A stretch of 64,000 nucleotides of DNA. Source: Candidatus Endomicrobiellum siamense (GTDB taxonomy: Bacteria > Elusimicrobiota > Endomicrobiia > Endomicrobiales > Endomicrobiaceae). Shown here piece after piece: positions 17,316-27,176 of this stretch. Location of the stretch: contig JAIRXS010000020.1 in the NCBI GenBank assembly GCA_031268145.1, forward strand, positions 1-64,000, written 5' to 3'. Under the pieces are notes generated by a model, which saw nothing but the letters and a program-made list of their open reading frames with translations, did no database searches and was not told the DNA's origin. How positions within the stretch are numbered: the stretch's first letter is position 1; each line of letters starts with the position of its first letter. The translations under genes were made by a program, and so were the position numbers.

Positions 17316-18842
17316 TTAAAAGTTTCTATCAGAAAACCTATACTTTACAGCTTCTGCTATATGAGACGACCCAATATTTTGCATACCATCTAAATCTGCA
17401 ATGGTGCGCGCAACTTTTACAATTTTGTCATACGATCTAGCTGAGAGCATTAATTTTTCTATAGCCATCTTTAATATCGCGTAAGCGTCTTTATCTAAAA
17501 CACAGTACCTTTTTATTTCTTTTGACTGCATTTGAGCATTTGCATGTATTTTGCTCTTATAAAATCTATCAGTTTGCAATTGCCTTGCCCTTACCACTCT
17601 TTCCCTAATGCTTGCAGAACCTTCTGAAATAGTTTCTAAGTCTGTAAGCTCTGATAGTTTTAACGCCAAAACTTCAACGTGAATATCTATCCTATCCATT
17701 AAAGGCCCAGAAATTTTATTTTTATACTTGTTTATCTGAGTGGGTGTACAAATACAATCTTTTTCTCTGTGCCCTAAATTACCACAAGGGCAAGGGTTCA
17801 TAGCAGCAACAAGCATAAATGAAGCTGGAAATGTAAAGCTCTCTTTTGCTCTAGAAATTGTTATTTTTTTATCTTCTAGAGGCTGTCTTAAAATTTCTAA
17901 AGAGTCTCTTCTAAATTCTGCAAATTCATCTAAAAACAAAACACCGTTATGAGCAAGACTTACTTCGCCTGGCTTAGGGTAAGCTCCTCCTCCTGCTAAA
18001 GCAATTGAAGAAGCAGTATGGTGCGGACTTCTAAACATGCGGTTTTTGATAAGCCCTTCACAAAAGTTATTGCCTACGACAGACCATATCTTTGTAGTTT
18101 CTATAGACTCATCAAAAGTCATAGGAGGAAGTATACTTGCAATACGTTTTGCTATCATGGTTTTTCCTGACCCTGGCGGGCCAGACATTAACAAATTGTG
18201 TCCGCCTGAAGCTGCAATCTCTGCAGCTCGTATGGCGCTTTTCTGCCCTTTAACATCTGAAAAATCATATTCATTATTTGACGAATTATTAAAAATTTCA
18301 TTTTCATTGTATTTATACGGCCCAACAACCATTTCACCGTTAATAAATTTGACAATTTCTGATAATATTTCAAAAGGAAAAACATTTACCGTACCTGCTA
18401 CGGAAGCTTCTTGCCTGTTTTCAAAAGGGACTATAAAATCTTTTATATTGTTTTTTGGTAAAGCTAAAGAAATAGGTAATACACCTTTAACTTTTCTTAT
18501 TTTGCCCTCAAGAGATAATTCCCCAATTGCACAAAATTTCTTAAGATTTTCTTTTTTTATTTTCCCAACAGCTGATAGTATGCACAAAGCTATTGGCAAA
18601 TCAAAAATGCCACCTTCTTTTTTTATATCAGCTGGCGCCAAATTGACAGTAATTTTTTTTGAAGGGAATTCAAATTTTGAATTTTTTATAGCTGCAATAA
18701 CTCTATCGCGAGACTCTTTAACAGCAACATCAGGCAAACCAACGATAGAAAAGACTGGCATTCCTGAGGAAATATAAGTTTCTACTTCAACTATGTTTGC
18801 ATCTATCCCATTAAGTGCCGCAGAGTAAATTAGAGAAAGCAT
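17316..18842 (-). CDS. comM: YifB/ComM family Mg-chelatase-like AAA ATPase
   Basis: GLPDVAVKESRDRV, MSGPPGSGKTMIAKR, MNPCPCGNLGH. Confidence 0.95.
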   Translation of the reverse strand: MLSLIYSAALNGIDANIVEVETYISSGMPVFSIVGLPDVAVKESRDRVIAAIKNSKFEFPSKKITVNLAPADIKKEGGIFDLPIALCILSAVGKIKKENLKKFCAIGELSLEGKIRKVKGVLPISLALPKNNIKDFIVPFENRQEASVAGTVNVFPFEILSEIVKFINGEMVVGPYKYNENEIFNNSSNNEYDFSDVKGQKSAIRAAEIAASGGHNLLMSGPPGSGKTMIAKRIASILPPMTFDESIETTKIWSVVGNNFCEGLIKNRMFRSPHHTASSIALAGGGAYPKPGEVSLAHNGVLFLDEFAEFRRDSLEILRQPLEDKKITISRAKESFTFPASFMLVAAMNPCPCGNLGHREKDCICTPTQINKYKNKISGPLMDRIDIHVEVLALKLSELTDLETISEGSASIRERVVRARQLQTDRFYKSKIHANAQMQSKEIKRYCVLDKDAYAILKMAIEKLMLSARSYDKIVKVARTIADLDGMQNIGSSHIAEAVKYRFSDRNF

Positions 18843-18911
18843 TCTTTAGGACTCTCTTTAACTGTGTTGTAACTAGATTTGCTTATGATTGTATTGATCT
18901 AGTACTTTGAT

Positions 18912-21077
18912 TTATCTTGAAATAGCAATTTTTTTAACTTGGTTGTGGCCTAGAAATGTTTTTATACTTACAAAATACACACCTGGGGCAATTAAATCTC
19001 CACTTTGGTTTTTTAAGTTCCATTTAATCATTCTTTTATTTAAATTTGTATCGTGTATTAAATCTTCTGAACTAAAAGATTTTACAAATTCCCCTGTGAC
19101 AGTATAAACTGTAACATCTATTAAAGATGTGTTAAAAGGGAAGTTTGTTATTTTAATATAACCTTTTTCACTTAAGCTAACAGGGTTTGGGTAACATATG
19201 AATTCTCCAATCTCATTAAAAGGAATAATTTTATTGTTTAACATAAGCCTACCATATCCATAAGTATTGTTTGGAGAACCTGGCGAAGATATAGCCTGCA
19301 CATTTTCTAAAACTTTCTTTTTAAACATTCCGCTTGCAGTACTTGTTGAAAGTGTAGGATCTAAATTCAAGAGAAGAGCTGCAACAGCAGCTACGTGAGG
19401 CGCAGAAGCAGATGTACCGTGGAACCCTTTAGCTCCGTAAGATATTGTTGTAACACCTGTAGGGGCAACTAAATCTGGCTTTGTATTATCAACTGTTGAA
19501 TTTCTACGAGGACCTCTAGCACTATAATTTTCTATGCTTCCAGAAGCAGAAGCATACTTAAAAACATCTACAGCGCCAACAGTGAGCGCCATTTCAGAAT
19601 CTGCAGGAGAAGTAATACTAGATTCTGGATTTATGTCTACTGGATTTACGCAAGTATTTACAGTCGTCTCATCATTTGAAACATATATTCTCAATTCTCT
19701 GCTAGGATCAGAATCTACTCCTGTTTTTTGAATTTTCAATTTATATAAAGTACGCCCTGTTGTATTTTTAATATCTACTTTAGGTTGGCCAATACGGGCA
19801 TAACTAGTTGAGGATATAAAGGTCGTCCCGTCATTTTCATAAAGCCACAAATCATATTTTGTAGTTTTACGGACAAAATCATTCCATATAAGGTTAATAG
19901 TGGCAGTTGCACTAATTTGAATATCTAAAAATTCAGTACCGTTTGCAAATCTCATAAATCCTGGCGAGGTAGGGGAATCATTATACTTGCCAAACCAAGA
20001 CTTGTGAGCCCCATTGCCTGCTGCCACAATAAATAAAATATTATTGGCAAACGTAAATCCATCAATTGCTTGACTTGTAGACCCTTTACCATCCATAAAA
20101 CATTCACCATCAAAACCAATAGAACAACTTGCAATATTTATGTTATTGTTTACACAATATTCACAAGCATATCTTAACTCGTCACTATTTCTAACTTTCA
20201 ATAAATATATATCCACACCAGGAGCAATATCTGAAATTATTTCCGCGCATCCTGAACCGTGCGGTTCTGTTTCTAGTTTAGGGTCTAAATCTGTAACTGT
20301 AGTAATATTTTTCCCAACAAAGTCTTTGGCTATAAGTTTTTGCGGAAGTTCGCCTTGCTTTTGCAAAACATCAAAATTTTTAAAACCAGTGTCAATAACA
20401 GCAAGCTTTACATTTCTGCCATCAATACCGTTTATAAGAAATGTAGTGGCATCTATTGCGTCTCTACCTTCCGAAATAACTTCTAATGGTACTGCTAAAT
20501 TAGGAAGATCTATATAATCTACACCAGTCACAACAGATCTCATTTCTGCAATCAAATTAAGAGGAACATGCGCTACCATCGAAAGATCAGATCGCATATA
20601 TTTTATATTATGTTCAATAAAAAAATTTAAATCTATTTTACTATAATCTCGATCTACTGGATAAAAACTAATTTCTATTGTCTCTGAAGGATCTACTTTT
20701 TTAGATTTCAATTCTTCAACTTTCATTTCCAAACCATAACACATGGGCATAGCAAGACCTACCAAATCCATACCGGCCACAACCTTCCTCATTTCTTCAA
20801 TCAAATTAAGAGGAACATTCGCTGTTATAAAATGTGGAGATTGATTGTATTTTATGTTATGTTTAATAAAAAAATTTAAATCTATTTTACTGGTGTCTCC
20901 TTCTATCGAACGGAGATAAATGGCTAATTGGATACTACCCGGCCATGATTCAGATTGCAGCTTTTTAACTTCCATTTCCAATGCAGGAGTGATAGGGATC
21001 GTCGCAAAAGAAAAACTAACAAAAAACATCAGAAATAATATCACAGCAACGCTTTTATTAAATAATTTACATTTCAT
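18912..21077 (-). CDS. secreted S8 subtilisin-like protease with tandem N-terminal repeats and type IX/FlgD-like C-terminal domain
   Basis: Triad motifs VIDTGF, EPHGSGCAEI, GFHGTSASAPHVAAVAALL; C-terminus YPNPV...DVTVYTVTGEFVKSF...WNLKNQSGDLIAPGVYFVSIKTFLGHNQVKKIAISR. Confidence 0.93.
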   Translation of the reverse strand: MKCKLFNKSVAVILFLMFFVSFSFATIPITPALEMEVKKLQSESWPGSIQLAIYLRSIEGDTSKIDLNFFIKHNIKYNQSPHFITANVPLNLIEEMRKVVAGMDLVGLAMPMCYGLEMKVEELKSKKVDPSETIEISFYPVDRDYSKIDLNFFIEHNIKYMRSDLSMVAHVPLNLIAEMRSVVTGVDYIDLPNLAVPLEVISEGRDAIDATTFLINGIDGRNVKLAVIDTGFKNFDVLQKQGELPQKLIAKDFVGKNITTVTDLDPKLETEPHGSGCAEIISDIAPGVDIYLLKVRNSDELRYACEYCVNNNINIASCSIGFDGECFMDGKGSTSQAIDGFTFANNILFIVAAGNGAHKSWFGKYNDSPTSPGFMRFANGTEFLDIQISATATINLIWNDFVRKTTKYDLWLYENDGTTFISSTSYARIGQPKVDIKNTTGRTLYKLKIQKTGVDSDPSRELRIYVSNDETTVNTCVNPVDINPESSITSPADSEMALTVGAVDVFKYASASGSIENYSARGPRRNSTVDNTKPDLVAPTGVTTISYGAKGFHGTSASAPHVAAVAALLLNLDPTLSTSTASGMFKKKVLENVQAISSPGSPNNTYGYGRLMLNNKIIPFNEIGEFICYPNPVSLSEKGYIKITNFPFNTSLIDVTVYTVTGEFVKSFSSEDLIHDTNLNKRMIKWNLKNQSGDLIAPGVYFVSIKTFLGHNQVKKIAISR

Positions 21078-21174
21078 TTAAACTTGCCTCTAATAAAATT
21101 ATAGAATTAAAAGTAAATTTTTACCTATAAAAAAACTTCGTGAAAAACTATAATGAATTAAAACTATTCTCTTG

Positions 21175-21532
21175 TCAACGATGGTATAGCAAAATTAGGT
21201 AGATCTACATAATCCACACCGGTCCAACTTCTCTCATTTCTTCAATCAAATTAAGAGGGACATGCGCTGTCATTGCTTTCGAATACACCCATTTATTATA
21301 CTCTATAATTATGTTTAACAAAAAAACTTAAATCTATTTTACTGGCATCTTCATCTGTTGCATAAAGAGTAATGTGTATTGTTTCTGGCGGATCTGTTTT
21401 TTTAGATTGCAATTCTTTAACTTTCATTTCCAATACATAAGTTAGAGGTATGTACCCAGCAAGAGAAAAACTAACAAAGAAAATTAAAATTAACATTACA
21501 TTAATAGTTTTTCCAAACAATTTGTTTTTCAT
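21175..21532 (-). pseudogene. decayed paralogue of the S8 protease N-terminus
   Basis: MKNKLFGKTINVMLILIFFVSFSLA...VLEMKVKELQSKKTDPPETIHITLYATDEDASKIDLSFFVKHN then stop; further frames give MTAHVPLNLIEEMREV and VDYVDLPNFAIP, collinear with 18912-21077. Confidence 0.88.
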
Positions 21533-22438
21533 TTAAAATACCACCTTTAATGAAATTATGTTAGAATTTCCTAAATCTCCATATGGCAGCCACGCATAAT
21601 CTATATAAACAATATTTATCTTTAAACCAAATCCCAAAGACAAGTTTCTTTGATACCAACTACCTAACGAAGAGTTGCTGTTGGTCAATGCCCAGTTATA
21701 ACCGCCCCTTAAAGTAAAATTTTCACCAACTCCAACTTCTAAACCACTTTTGAGCCACATTGTATTATCAAAAAAAGACTTTAGTTCAAGTCCTACCTTA
21801 CAAGGCTCAATAATTTTATTTGCATACGACAAATATGCATTTGAAGGAAGCATGTATCTATCTACTTTCGGACCTAAATTCTCAAGACCCAACGCCACAG
21901 ACGACTTATCGCTTAATGCTAAAAATGCTGCTATGTCAAAAGCAAGTCCATTTGTTTTAACACTGTCAATATTTGTAAATATATATTTAATATCTGCTCC
22001 TAAAGATATATTTTCTCTTATACGATATCCCACTCCTGTCTGCACACAAGAGTCTGCTGCTCCAAATGTTCCATTTTCAAAATAATTGCCGCTACTATCT
22101 TCTATATAAGACTCTATCTTTCCATAATCAAGTCCAAAATATGACACATTAAACCCTAGTTTTTTATAAGGCATTGCAAAATTAAAAGAATTATATCCTG
22201 TGTTTTGAAAGTGAATTACCTTTGAGGCTTGGATATTATAATGTCCTATGAATCCTAAAACTGCAGGGTTTGTAAATGAATGATTTCTGTCAAATGTTGT
22301 TATATTTCCTAAAGCTGCTTGCGTTGCGTTTTTGGCCAATTTTAAAAAAGGGAACACTGTTGTCCCTGCTGCTGCAATAACATTATTTGAAAACAAAAAA
22401 ACAAAAATAAAACTACTTATTGCCTTTTTTATGTTCAT
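21533..22438 (-). CDS. PorV/PorQ-family outer membrane beta-barrel protein
   Basis: Signal peptide; AAAGTTVFPFLKLAKNATQAALGNITTFDRNHSFTNPAVLGF...LALSDKSSVALGLENLGP, C-terminal aromatic residue. Confidence 0.75.
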   Translation of the reverse strand: MNIKKAISSFIFVFLFSNNVIAAAGTTVFPFLKLAKNATQAALGNITTFDRNHSFTNPAVLGFIGHYNIQASKVIHFQNTGYNSFNFAMPYKKLGFNVSYFGLDYGKIESYIEDSSGNYFENGTFGAADSCVQTGVGYRIRENISLGADIKYIFTNIDSVKTNGLAFDIAAFLALSDKSSVALGLENLGPKVDRYMLPSNAYLSYANKIIEPCKVGLELKSFFDNTMWLKSGLEVGVGENFTLRGGYNWALTNSNSSLGSWYQRNLSLGFGLKINIVYIDYAWLPYGDLGNSNIISLKVVF

Positions 22439-22495
22439 ACTTTTTCCTTCTTTGATATTAGATTTTTTCTTCTTCTTGTCTAATTTTTACAGTAT

Positions 22496-23095
22496 CTACT
22501 CATCTTGTATATTTTTTTTATTTGCTAGTATTGATATTGCTCTATCTATTCCTGCCTTAAGAGTTTCTTCAACAAATAACATTGCATCTTTCTTTATTAA
22601 ATTTATTTTCTCTTTATCTTCTTTTAAAAATTTAGATAAAACAAAGTTAGAAACGTCATTATTTTCTGGCAATGGCCCTATACCCAACTTCATTCTAGGA
22701 AACTTTTCTGAACTTAAATACTCTATAATGGACTTTATACCATTATGCCCACCAGAAGAGCCTGACATTCTTACTCTATATTCTCCTAAAACAATTGAAA
22801 AATCGTCATAAAAAACAAAAATTTCTTCAGGTTTAATTTTATAGTATTTTGCAAAAGACATTATAGCAGAGCCAGAAAGATTCATAAAGGTAGTTGGCTT
22901 TAAAAACCATTTTTTTCTATCAGAAGTATCATAAAAACAAATATCTGCTATATTATCCCAAGATTTAAATTGTAAATGCAAGTTTTTAGCTATTTCATCT
23001 AAAACTATAAATCCTAAATTATGGCGAGTATTTATATAGTGATGTCCCGGATTGCCAAGCCCTATAAAAAGTTTAATATCCATACTCATAGGCAT
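22496..23095 (-). CDS. pth: peptidyl-tRNA hydrolase
   Basis: FIGLGNPGHHYINTRHNLGFIVLDE, KPTTFMNLSG, GSSGGHNGIKSI. Confidence 0.96.
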   Translation of the reverse strand: MPMSMDIKLFIGLGNPGHHYINTRHNLGFIVLDEIAKNLHLQFKSWDNIADICFYDTSDRKKWFLKPTTFMNLSGSAIMSFAKYYKIKPEEIFVFYDDFSIVLGEYRVRMSGSSGGHNGIKSIIEYLSSEKFPRMKLGIGPLPENNDVSNFVLSKFLKEDKEKINLIKKDAMLFVEETLKAGIDRAISILANKKNIQDE

Positions 23096-23133
23096 GTCCC
23101 CGCCCCGGACATATTATTAAAGCTTTTAACTGT

Positions 23134-23811
23134 TTATCTCTTTGCCCCACTTGCAGCAGGAACAGCTTCAGCACCTTCTTCTTTGTCTTTCTTGCCTTTA
23201 CTTATTACTTCTGGCTGAGCGCTTTCTGCAGTTTCTTCTTTAGGTTTTTCTTCTTCAGCAGCAACAGTTATAACATTGACTATTAAAGTACTTGGGTCTT
23301 GAATATACTCTACTCCATCAAGCTTTGGCAAATCTGCAATTGTTATACCTTGCCCTAATCCAAGAGAACTTACATCAACTGCAATTGTCTGAGGGATATT
23401 TTTTGGAAGAGCTTTAACCTTAACTTCTCTAACAATAAACTCCATCAAGCCACCAAAATTTTTAACACCATCTGCAACTCCATCAATATGTATAGGAACT
23501 AAAACTTCAACTTTATCCTCTAAGGAAATTGCTTGAAAATCTATATGTATCGGATTTTGCGTTAAAATATCTCTTTGTAAAGATTTTATAATAACAGATT
23601 TTTTCCCGTATTTAAAGTTTAAGTCAATAATTACGTTTGCACCATTTTCTGCTATTATAGACATAAATTTTTTTGAGTCAACTGCTATAGGTTCTGACTT
23701 TACGTTTTTCCCATAAAATACAGCTGGTATTTTTTCTTCTTTTCTTAAAGCAGACAATTTACTTTTTGCTCCCAGCTCTCTTGTCTGCACATCTAAAATA
23801 ACTTCCTTCAT
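23134..23811 (-). CDS. rplY: 50S ribosomal protein bL25 (CTC family)
   Basis: LRKEEKIPAVFYGKNVKSEPIAVD, DILTQNPIHIDFQAIS. Confidence 0.93.
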   Translation of the reverse strand: MKEVILDVQTRELGAKSKLSALRKEEKIPAVFYGKNVKSEPIAVDSKKFMSIIAENGANVIIDLNFKYGKKSVIIKSLQRDILTQNPIHIDFQAISLEDKVEVLVPIHIDGVADGVKNFGGLMEFIVREVKVKALPKNIPQTIAVDVSSLGLGQGITIADLPKLDGVEYIQDPSTLIVNVITVAAEEEKPKEETAESAQPEVISKGKKDKEEGAEAVPAASGAKR

Positions 23812-23860
23812 TTAAATCCTCCGTTGTATATGTATATATACAAATATATTATTTTTACGC

Positions 23861-24793
23861 TTATATGAATAATGCGCTTATAGATTCATTATTTGATATT
23901 CTCTTTATGGCTTCTGCTAAAATGGATGCTATGCCTAAAACAACAATTTTTTCTGTAGGTCCATCATTTGAAAGAGGTATAGAGTCTGTTATAACAACTT
24001 CTTCTATTAGAGATTTCTGAATTCTTTGCTTAGCTTGTCCTGAAAGAACTCCGTGAGAAGCTGCAGCAAAAATTCTAGCTGCACCTTTTTCTTTTATTGC
24101 ATCTGCAACTTTTGTTAGAGTACCTGCCGTATCTATCATATCATCTAAAATTATACATGTTTTGTCTTTCACTCCACCAATAATATTCATAACAGCGGCC
24201 TCATTTGGACAAGGTCTTCTTTTATCTACAATCGCAAGCTCAGCATTAAAATGTTTTGCAAAAGCTCTTGCTCTTTCTACACCACCAGTATCAGGAGAAA
24301 CTATAACAATATCATTTAATTTTTTCTCTTTAAAATATTTTAAAATTACTGGTATACCATAAAGATGATCTACAGGTATATCAAAAAACCCTTGTATTTG
24401 CCCGGCATGTAAGTCCATAGTTAGAACTCTTGTAATACCTGCAGTTGCAAGTAAATTTGCAACTAATCTTGCACTAATTGGTACTCTTGGCTCTGACTTC
24501 CTATCTTGTCTTGCATATCCATAATATGGTATCACAGCAATAATTTTTCTAGCTGAAGCTCTTTTTAAAGCATCTGCAATAATTAAAAGTTCCATTAAAT
24601 TTTCATTTACTGGAGTGCTGGTAGGTTGAATTACATAGCAGTCTGCTCCTCTAATATTATCAACTATTTTTACTTGCACTTCTCCATCACTAAACCTGCC
24701 GACTTTTGCTTCGCTTAAAGATATGCCTAAATGCTGCGTAATTTGTTTTGCAAGCTCTATATTAGCATTACCTGAAATAATTTTTAGTTTCAT
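23861..24793 (-). CDS. prs: ribose-phosphate pyrophosphokinase
   Basis: GRFSDGEVQVKI, YYGYARQDRK, VSPDTGGVERARAFAK, ILDDMIDTAGTL. Confidence 0.98.
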   Translation of the reverse strand: MKLKIISGNANIELAKQITQHLGISLSEAKVGRFSDGEVQVKIVDNIRGADCYVIQPTSTPVNENLMELLIIADALKRASARKIIAVIPYYGYARQDRKSEPRVPISARLVANLLATAGITRVLTMDLHAGQIQGFFDIPVDHLYGIPVILKYFKEKKLNDIVIVSPDTGGVERARAFAKHFNAELAIVDKRRPCPNEAAVMNIIGGVKDKTCIILDDMIDTAGTLTKVADAIKEKGAARIFAAASHGVLSGQAKQRIQKSLIEEVVITDSIPLSNDGPTEKIVVLGIASILAEAIKRISNNESISALFI

Positions 24794-24847
24794 ATTGCCT
24801 CTTGTACCCTTATATATTAGCTAATATATATAACTCCAACTATAAAT

Positions 24848-26200
24848 TTACTTTTTTATTCTATGTTTTAATTCTTGTCTAGCTCTGGCTATTGCAAGTT
24901 TTTCTTTTGGAACATCGTGGGTTATAGTAGAACCAGCAGCAATTAATGAACCTTTTCCTATTTTTACAGGCGCTACAATATTTGTATTAGAACCAACAAA
25001 AACATTTTTCTCTATTATTGTTTGATGTTTATGTTTTCCGTCATAATTACAAGTTATCGTGCCAGCTCCTATGTTAACATTAGTCCCAATTTGAGCATCT
25101 CCTATATAAGAAAGATGACTAACTTTTGAGTTCTTTTCTATTAAAGATTTTTTAGTCTCTGAAAAATTTCCAATTTTAACATTTTCTTTTAAAATAGAAC
25201 CTGGCCTTATATGAGCAAATGGCCCTATCTTTACTTTTTTGCCTATATTCGCACCATTTACATAAGAGTAAGATATTATACTTTCATCGCCAATTTTTGA
25301 GTCTATTATATAATTTGAACCTTTTAAAACACAGCTCTTGCCAATAGTAACGCCAGTATCAATAAAAGTTCCAGGATATATAATAGTGTCAGTCCCTATT
25401 GAAGCATCGTAAGATACATAAACATTTTTTGTATTAATTATACTTACACCACTATTTAGCAAACTTTTTATTTTTTGTTCTTGTAAAATAGTTTCCATCT
25501 GAGAAAGGTCTACCCTGCTATTTATCCCTTTGACCTCAAATTCATTTTTTACACAAACTATAGATGCTTTGCTATTTGAGTTTTTTAATATTGCAATTGT
25601 GTCTGTTATGTAGTACTCTTTCTTTACATTATTTAGCTTAACCTTTAAAAGAGCTTTCCATAGATTTTTATCAAAACAATATATACCAGAATTCACTTCT
25701 TTTATCTGTTTTTCAACTAAACTTGCGTCTTTTTCTTCAATTATTTTCTCTAAAAAGCCATTTTTTCTTATAATTCTTCCATAACCAAATGGGTCTTTAA
25801 CTTCTGTTGATAAAACTGTGACAGAAGAACCATTATCTTTATTGCTTTTTATTAGATTTGATATTGTATCTGTTTTTATTAAAGGAACATCTCCATTTAT
25901 AACTACAATATCACCATTATAATCTTTTAAAACTTCTTTTGCCTGAGCTACAGCATGAGCAGTGCCAAGCTGTTTGCCTTGATAAACAAATTTTACATTA
26001 CTTCCAGATAAATTTTCTTCAACCACTTTTCTGCCATATCCAACAACTACAACTATCTTATCTGGTTTTAAAGGAGATACTGCATCTATAACCCACCTAA
26101 CTAAAGGTTTTCCAGACAACTCGTGCATAACTTTAGGCAAAGAAGATTTCATTCTTGTACCTAAACCTGCAGCAAGTATTATAACTGAAAAATTTTGCAT
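24848..26200 (-). CDS. glmU: bifunctional GlcNAc-1-P uridyltransferase/GlcN-1-P acetyltransferase
   Basis: ILAAGLGTRMKSSLPKVMHEL; hexapeptide repeats; YDGKHKHQT; start at MQNFSVI. Confidence 0.96.
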   Translation of the reverse strand: MQNFSVIILAAGLGTRMKSSLPKVMHELSGKPLVRWVIDAVSPLKPDKIVVVVGYGRKVVEENLSGSNVKFVYQGKQLGTAHAVAQAKEVLKDYNGDIVVINGDVPLIKTDTISNLIKSNKDNGSSVTVLSTEVKDPFGYGRIIRKNGFLEKIIEEKDASLVEKQIKEVNSGIYCFDKNLWKALLKVKLNNVKKEYYITDTIAILKNSNSKASIVCVKNEFEVKGINSRVDLSQMETILQEQKIKSLLNSGVSIINTKNVYVSYDASIGTDTIIYPGTFIDTGVTIGKSCVLKGSNYIIDSKIGDESIISYSYVNGANIGKKVKIGPFAHIRPGSILKENVKIGNFSETKKSLIEKNSKVSHLSYIGDAQIGTNVNIGAGTITCNYDGKHKHQTIIEKNVFVGSNTNIVAPVKIGKGSLIAAGSTITHDVPKEKLAIARARQELKHRIKK

Positions 26201-26291
26201 ATATAAACCCAAAAAACCTTGCAAGGACAAATTGTCTCACAGGGAATATTAATTCTGTATTGTAACAAAAATATTATTAAATAACAAAAGG

Positions 26292-26335
26292 AAAAAGGCC
26301 CTAGCAGCAGAACTTAAAACTACTAAAGCCTTTTT
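26292..26335 (-). terminator. terminator hairpin after histone-like gene
   Basis: AAAAAGGC ... GCCTTTTT inverted repeat. Confidence 0.5.
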
Positions 26336-26347
26336 AACTTACTAAAC

Positions 26348-26713
26348 CTATTTCTTTTTACTTTTCTTAGCTACTTTTTTAACCATTTTTTTTACTACTT
26401 TTTTTATCATCTTTTTTGCAGGCTTTTTAGCTACTTTCTTGACTGCTTTTTTTACTACTTTCTTTGTAGCTTTTTTCTTGGACTTCTTTTTTCCACCTCT
26501 ACTCATTACTGATCTAGAAATGTCGCCATTTTTATCAATAAAGTAAAGATAGCCTGACTCTTTCTTTAAACCAATTTTTTCTACTTTTGAAGGTTTTCCG
26601 CCTTTTTTACCACCTCTCGCCATTAAAGCTCTGGAAACATCACCATTTTTGTCAATAAAATAAAGATAACCAGCCTCTCTTTTTATACCAACTTTTTCCA
26701 CTTTTTCAGCCAC
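26348..26713 (-). CDS. two-repeat small basic protein with histone H1-like lysine-rich tail
   Basis: KVEKVGIKREAGYLYFIDKNGDVSRALMARGGKK / KVEKIGLKKESGYLYFIDKNGDISRSVMSRGGKK then KKATKKVVKKAVKKVAKKPAKK tail. Confidence 0.8.
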   Translation of the reverse strand: MAEKVEKVGIKREAGYLYFIDKNGDVSRALMARGGKKGGKPSKVEKIGLKKESGYLYFIDKNGDISRSVMSRGGKKKSKKKATKKVVKKAVKKVAKKPAKKMIKKVVKKMVKKVAKKSKKK

Positions 26714-26742
26714 TGTACACCTCCTGTAGTTACAAATTTTTT

Positions 26743-26994
26743 TTATTTTTCTTCACCAGACTTAACAGAACCTATATTTTGCGTAGCAGCATTATCTTTT
26801 TTTGTAATAACTTTATCTTTTAACCAGCCGTCAACAATTTCCTTTGAAAATCTGTACTGCCTGCCAATTTTAGAAGCTGGGATTTTTTTCATTTTAATAA
26901 GACTATATATTTTAGACTTCCCTATACCTAAATATTCCGACACTTCCTTAATATCCATAATTTGTTTATTTGTTGAATTTTGCATTTTTTCCAT
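26743..26994 (-). CDS. excisionase-family helix-turn-helix DNA-binding protein
   Basis: MDIKEVSEYLGIGKSKIYSLIKMKKIPASKIGRQYRFSKEIVDGWL. Confidence 0.88.
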   Translation of the reverse strand: MEKMQNSTNKQIMDIKEVSEYLGIGKSKIYSLIKMKKIPASKIGRQYRFSKEIVDGWLKDKVITKKDNAATQNIGSVKSGEEK

Positions 26995-27176
26995 TTTTTA
27001 CTCTTGTTTATCACTATTTTCCAATTTATACCAAATATAATATATTTTTTATTATATTTTGTCAATAGTTATTTTCAAATTGTTTTTAGTATTAACTAAT
27101 TATAATAAATATTGTTTAGTATTATTTTTTACTGATTTGCGCATTATTTGTTAGGATGACAAGAAAAGTAGAAAGT

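Noticed and set aside
18037-18777. 246-aa plus-strand ORF opposite comM
   Set aside because: Antisense shadow ORF of a clear conserved gene with no domain signal.
20140-20517. 125-aa plus-strand ORF inside the protease gene
   Set aside because: Antisense to the catalytic domain of a clear S8 protease; no supporting features.
26348-26480. Possible CRISPR or tandem DNA repeat in the AAGAAAGT-rich stretch
   Set aside because: Repetition comes from a lysine-rich coding tail; no spacers or fixed repeat length.
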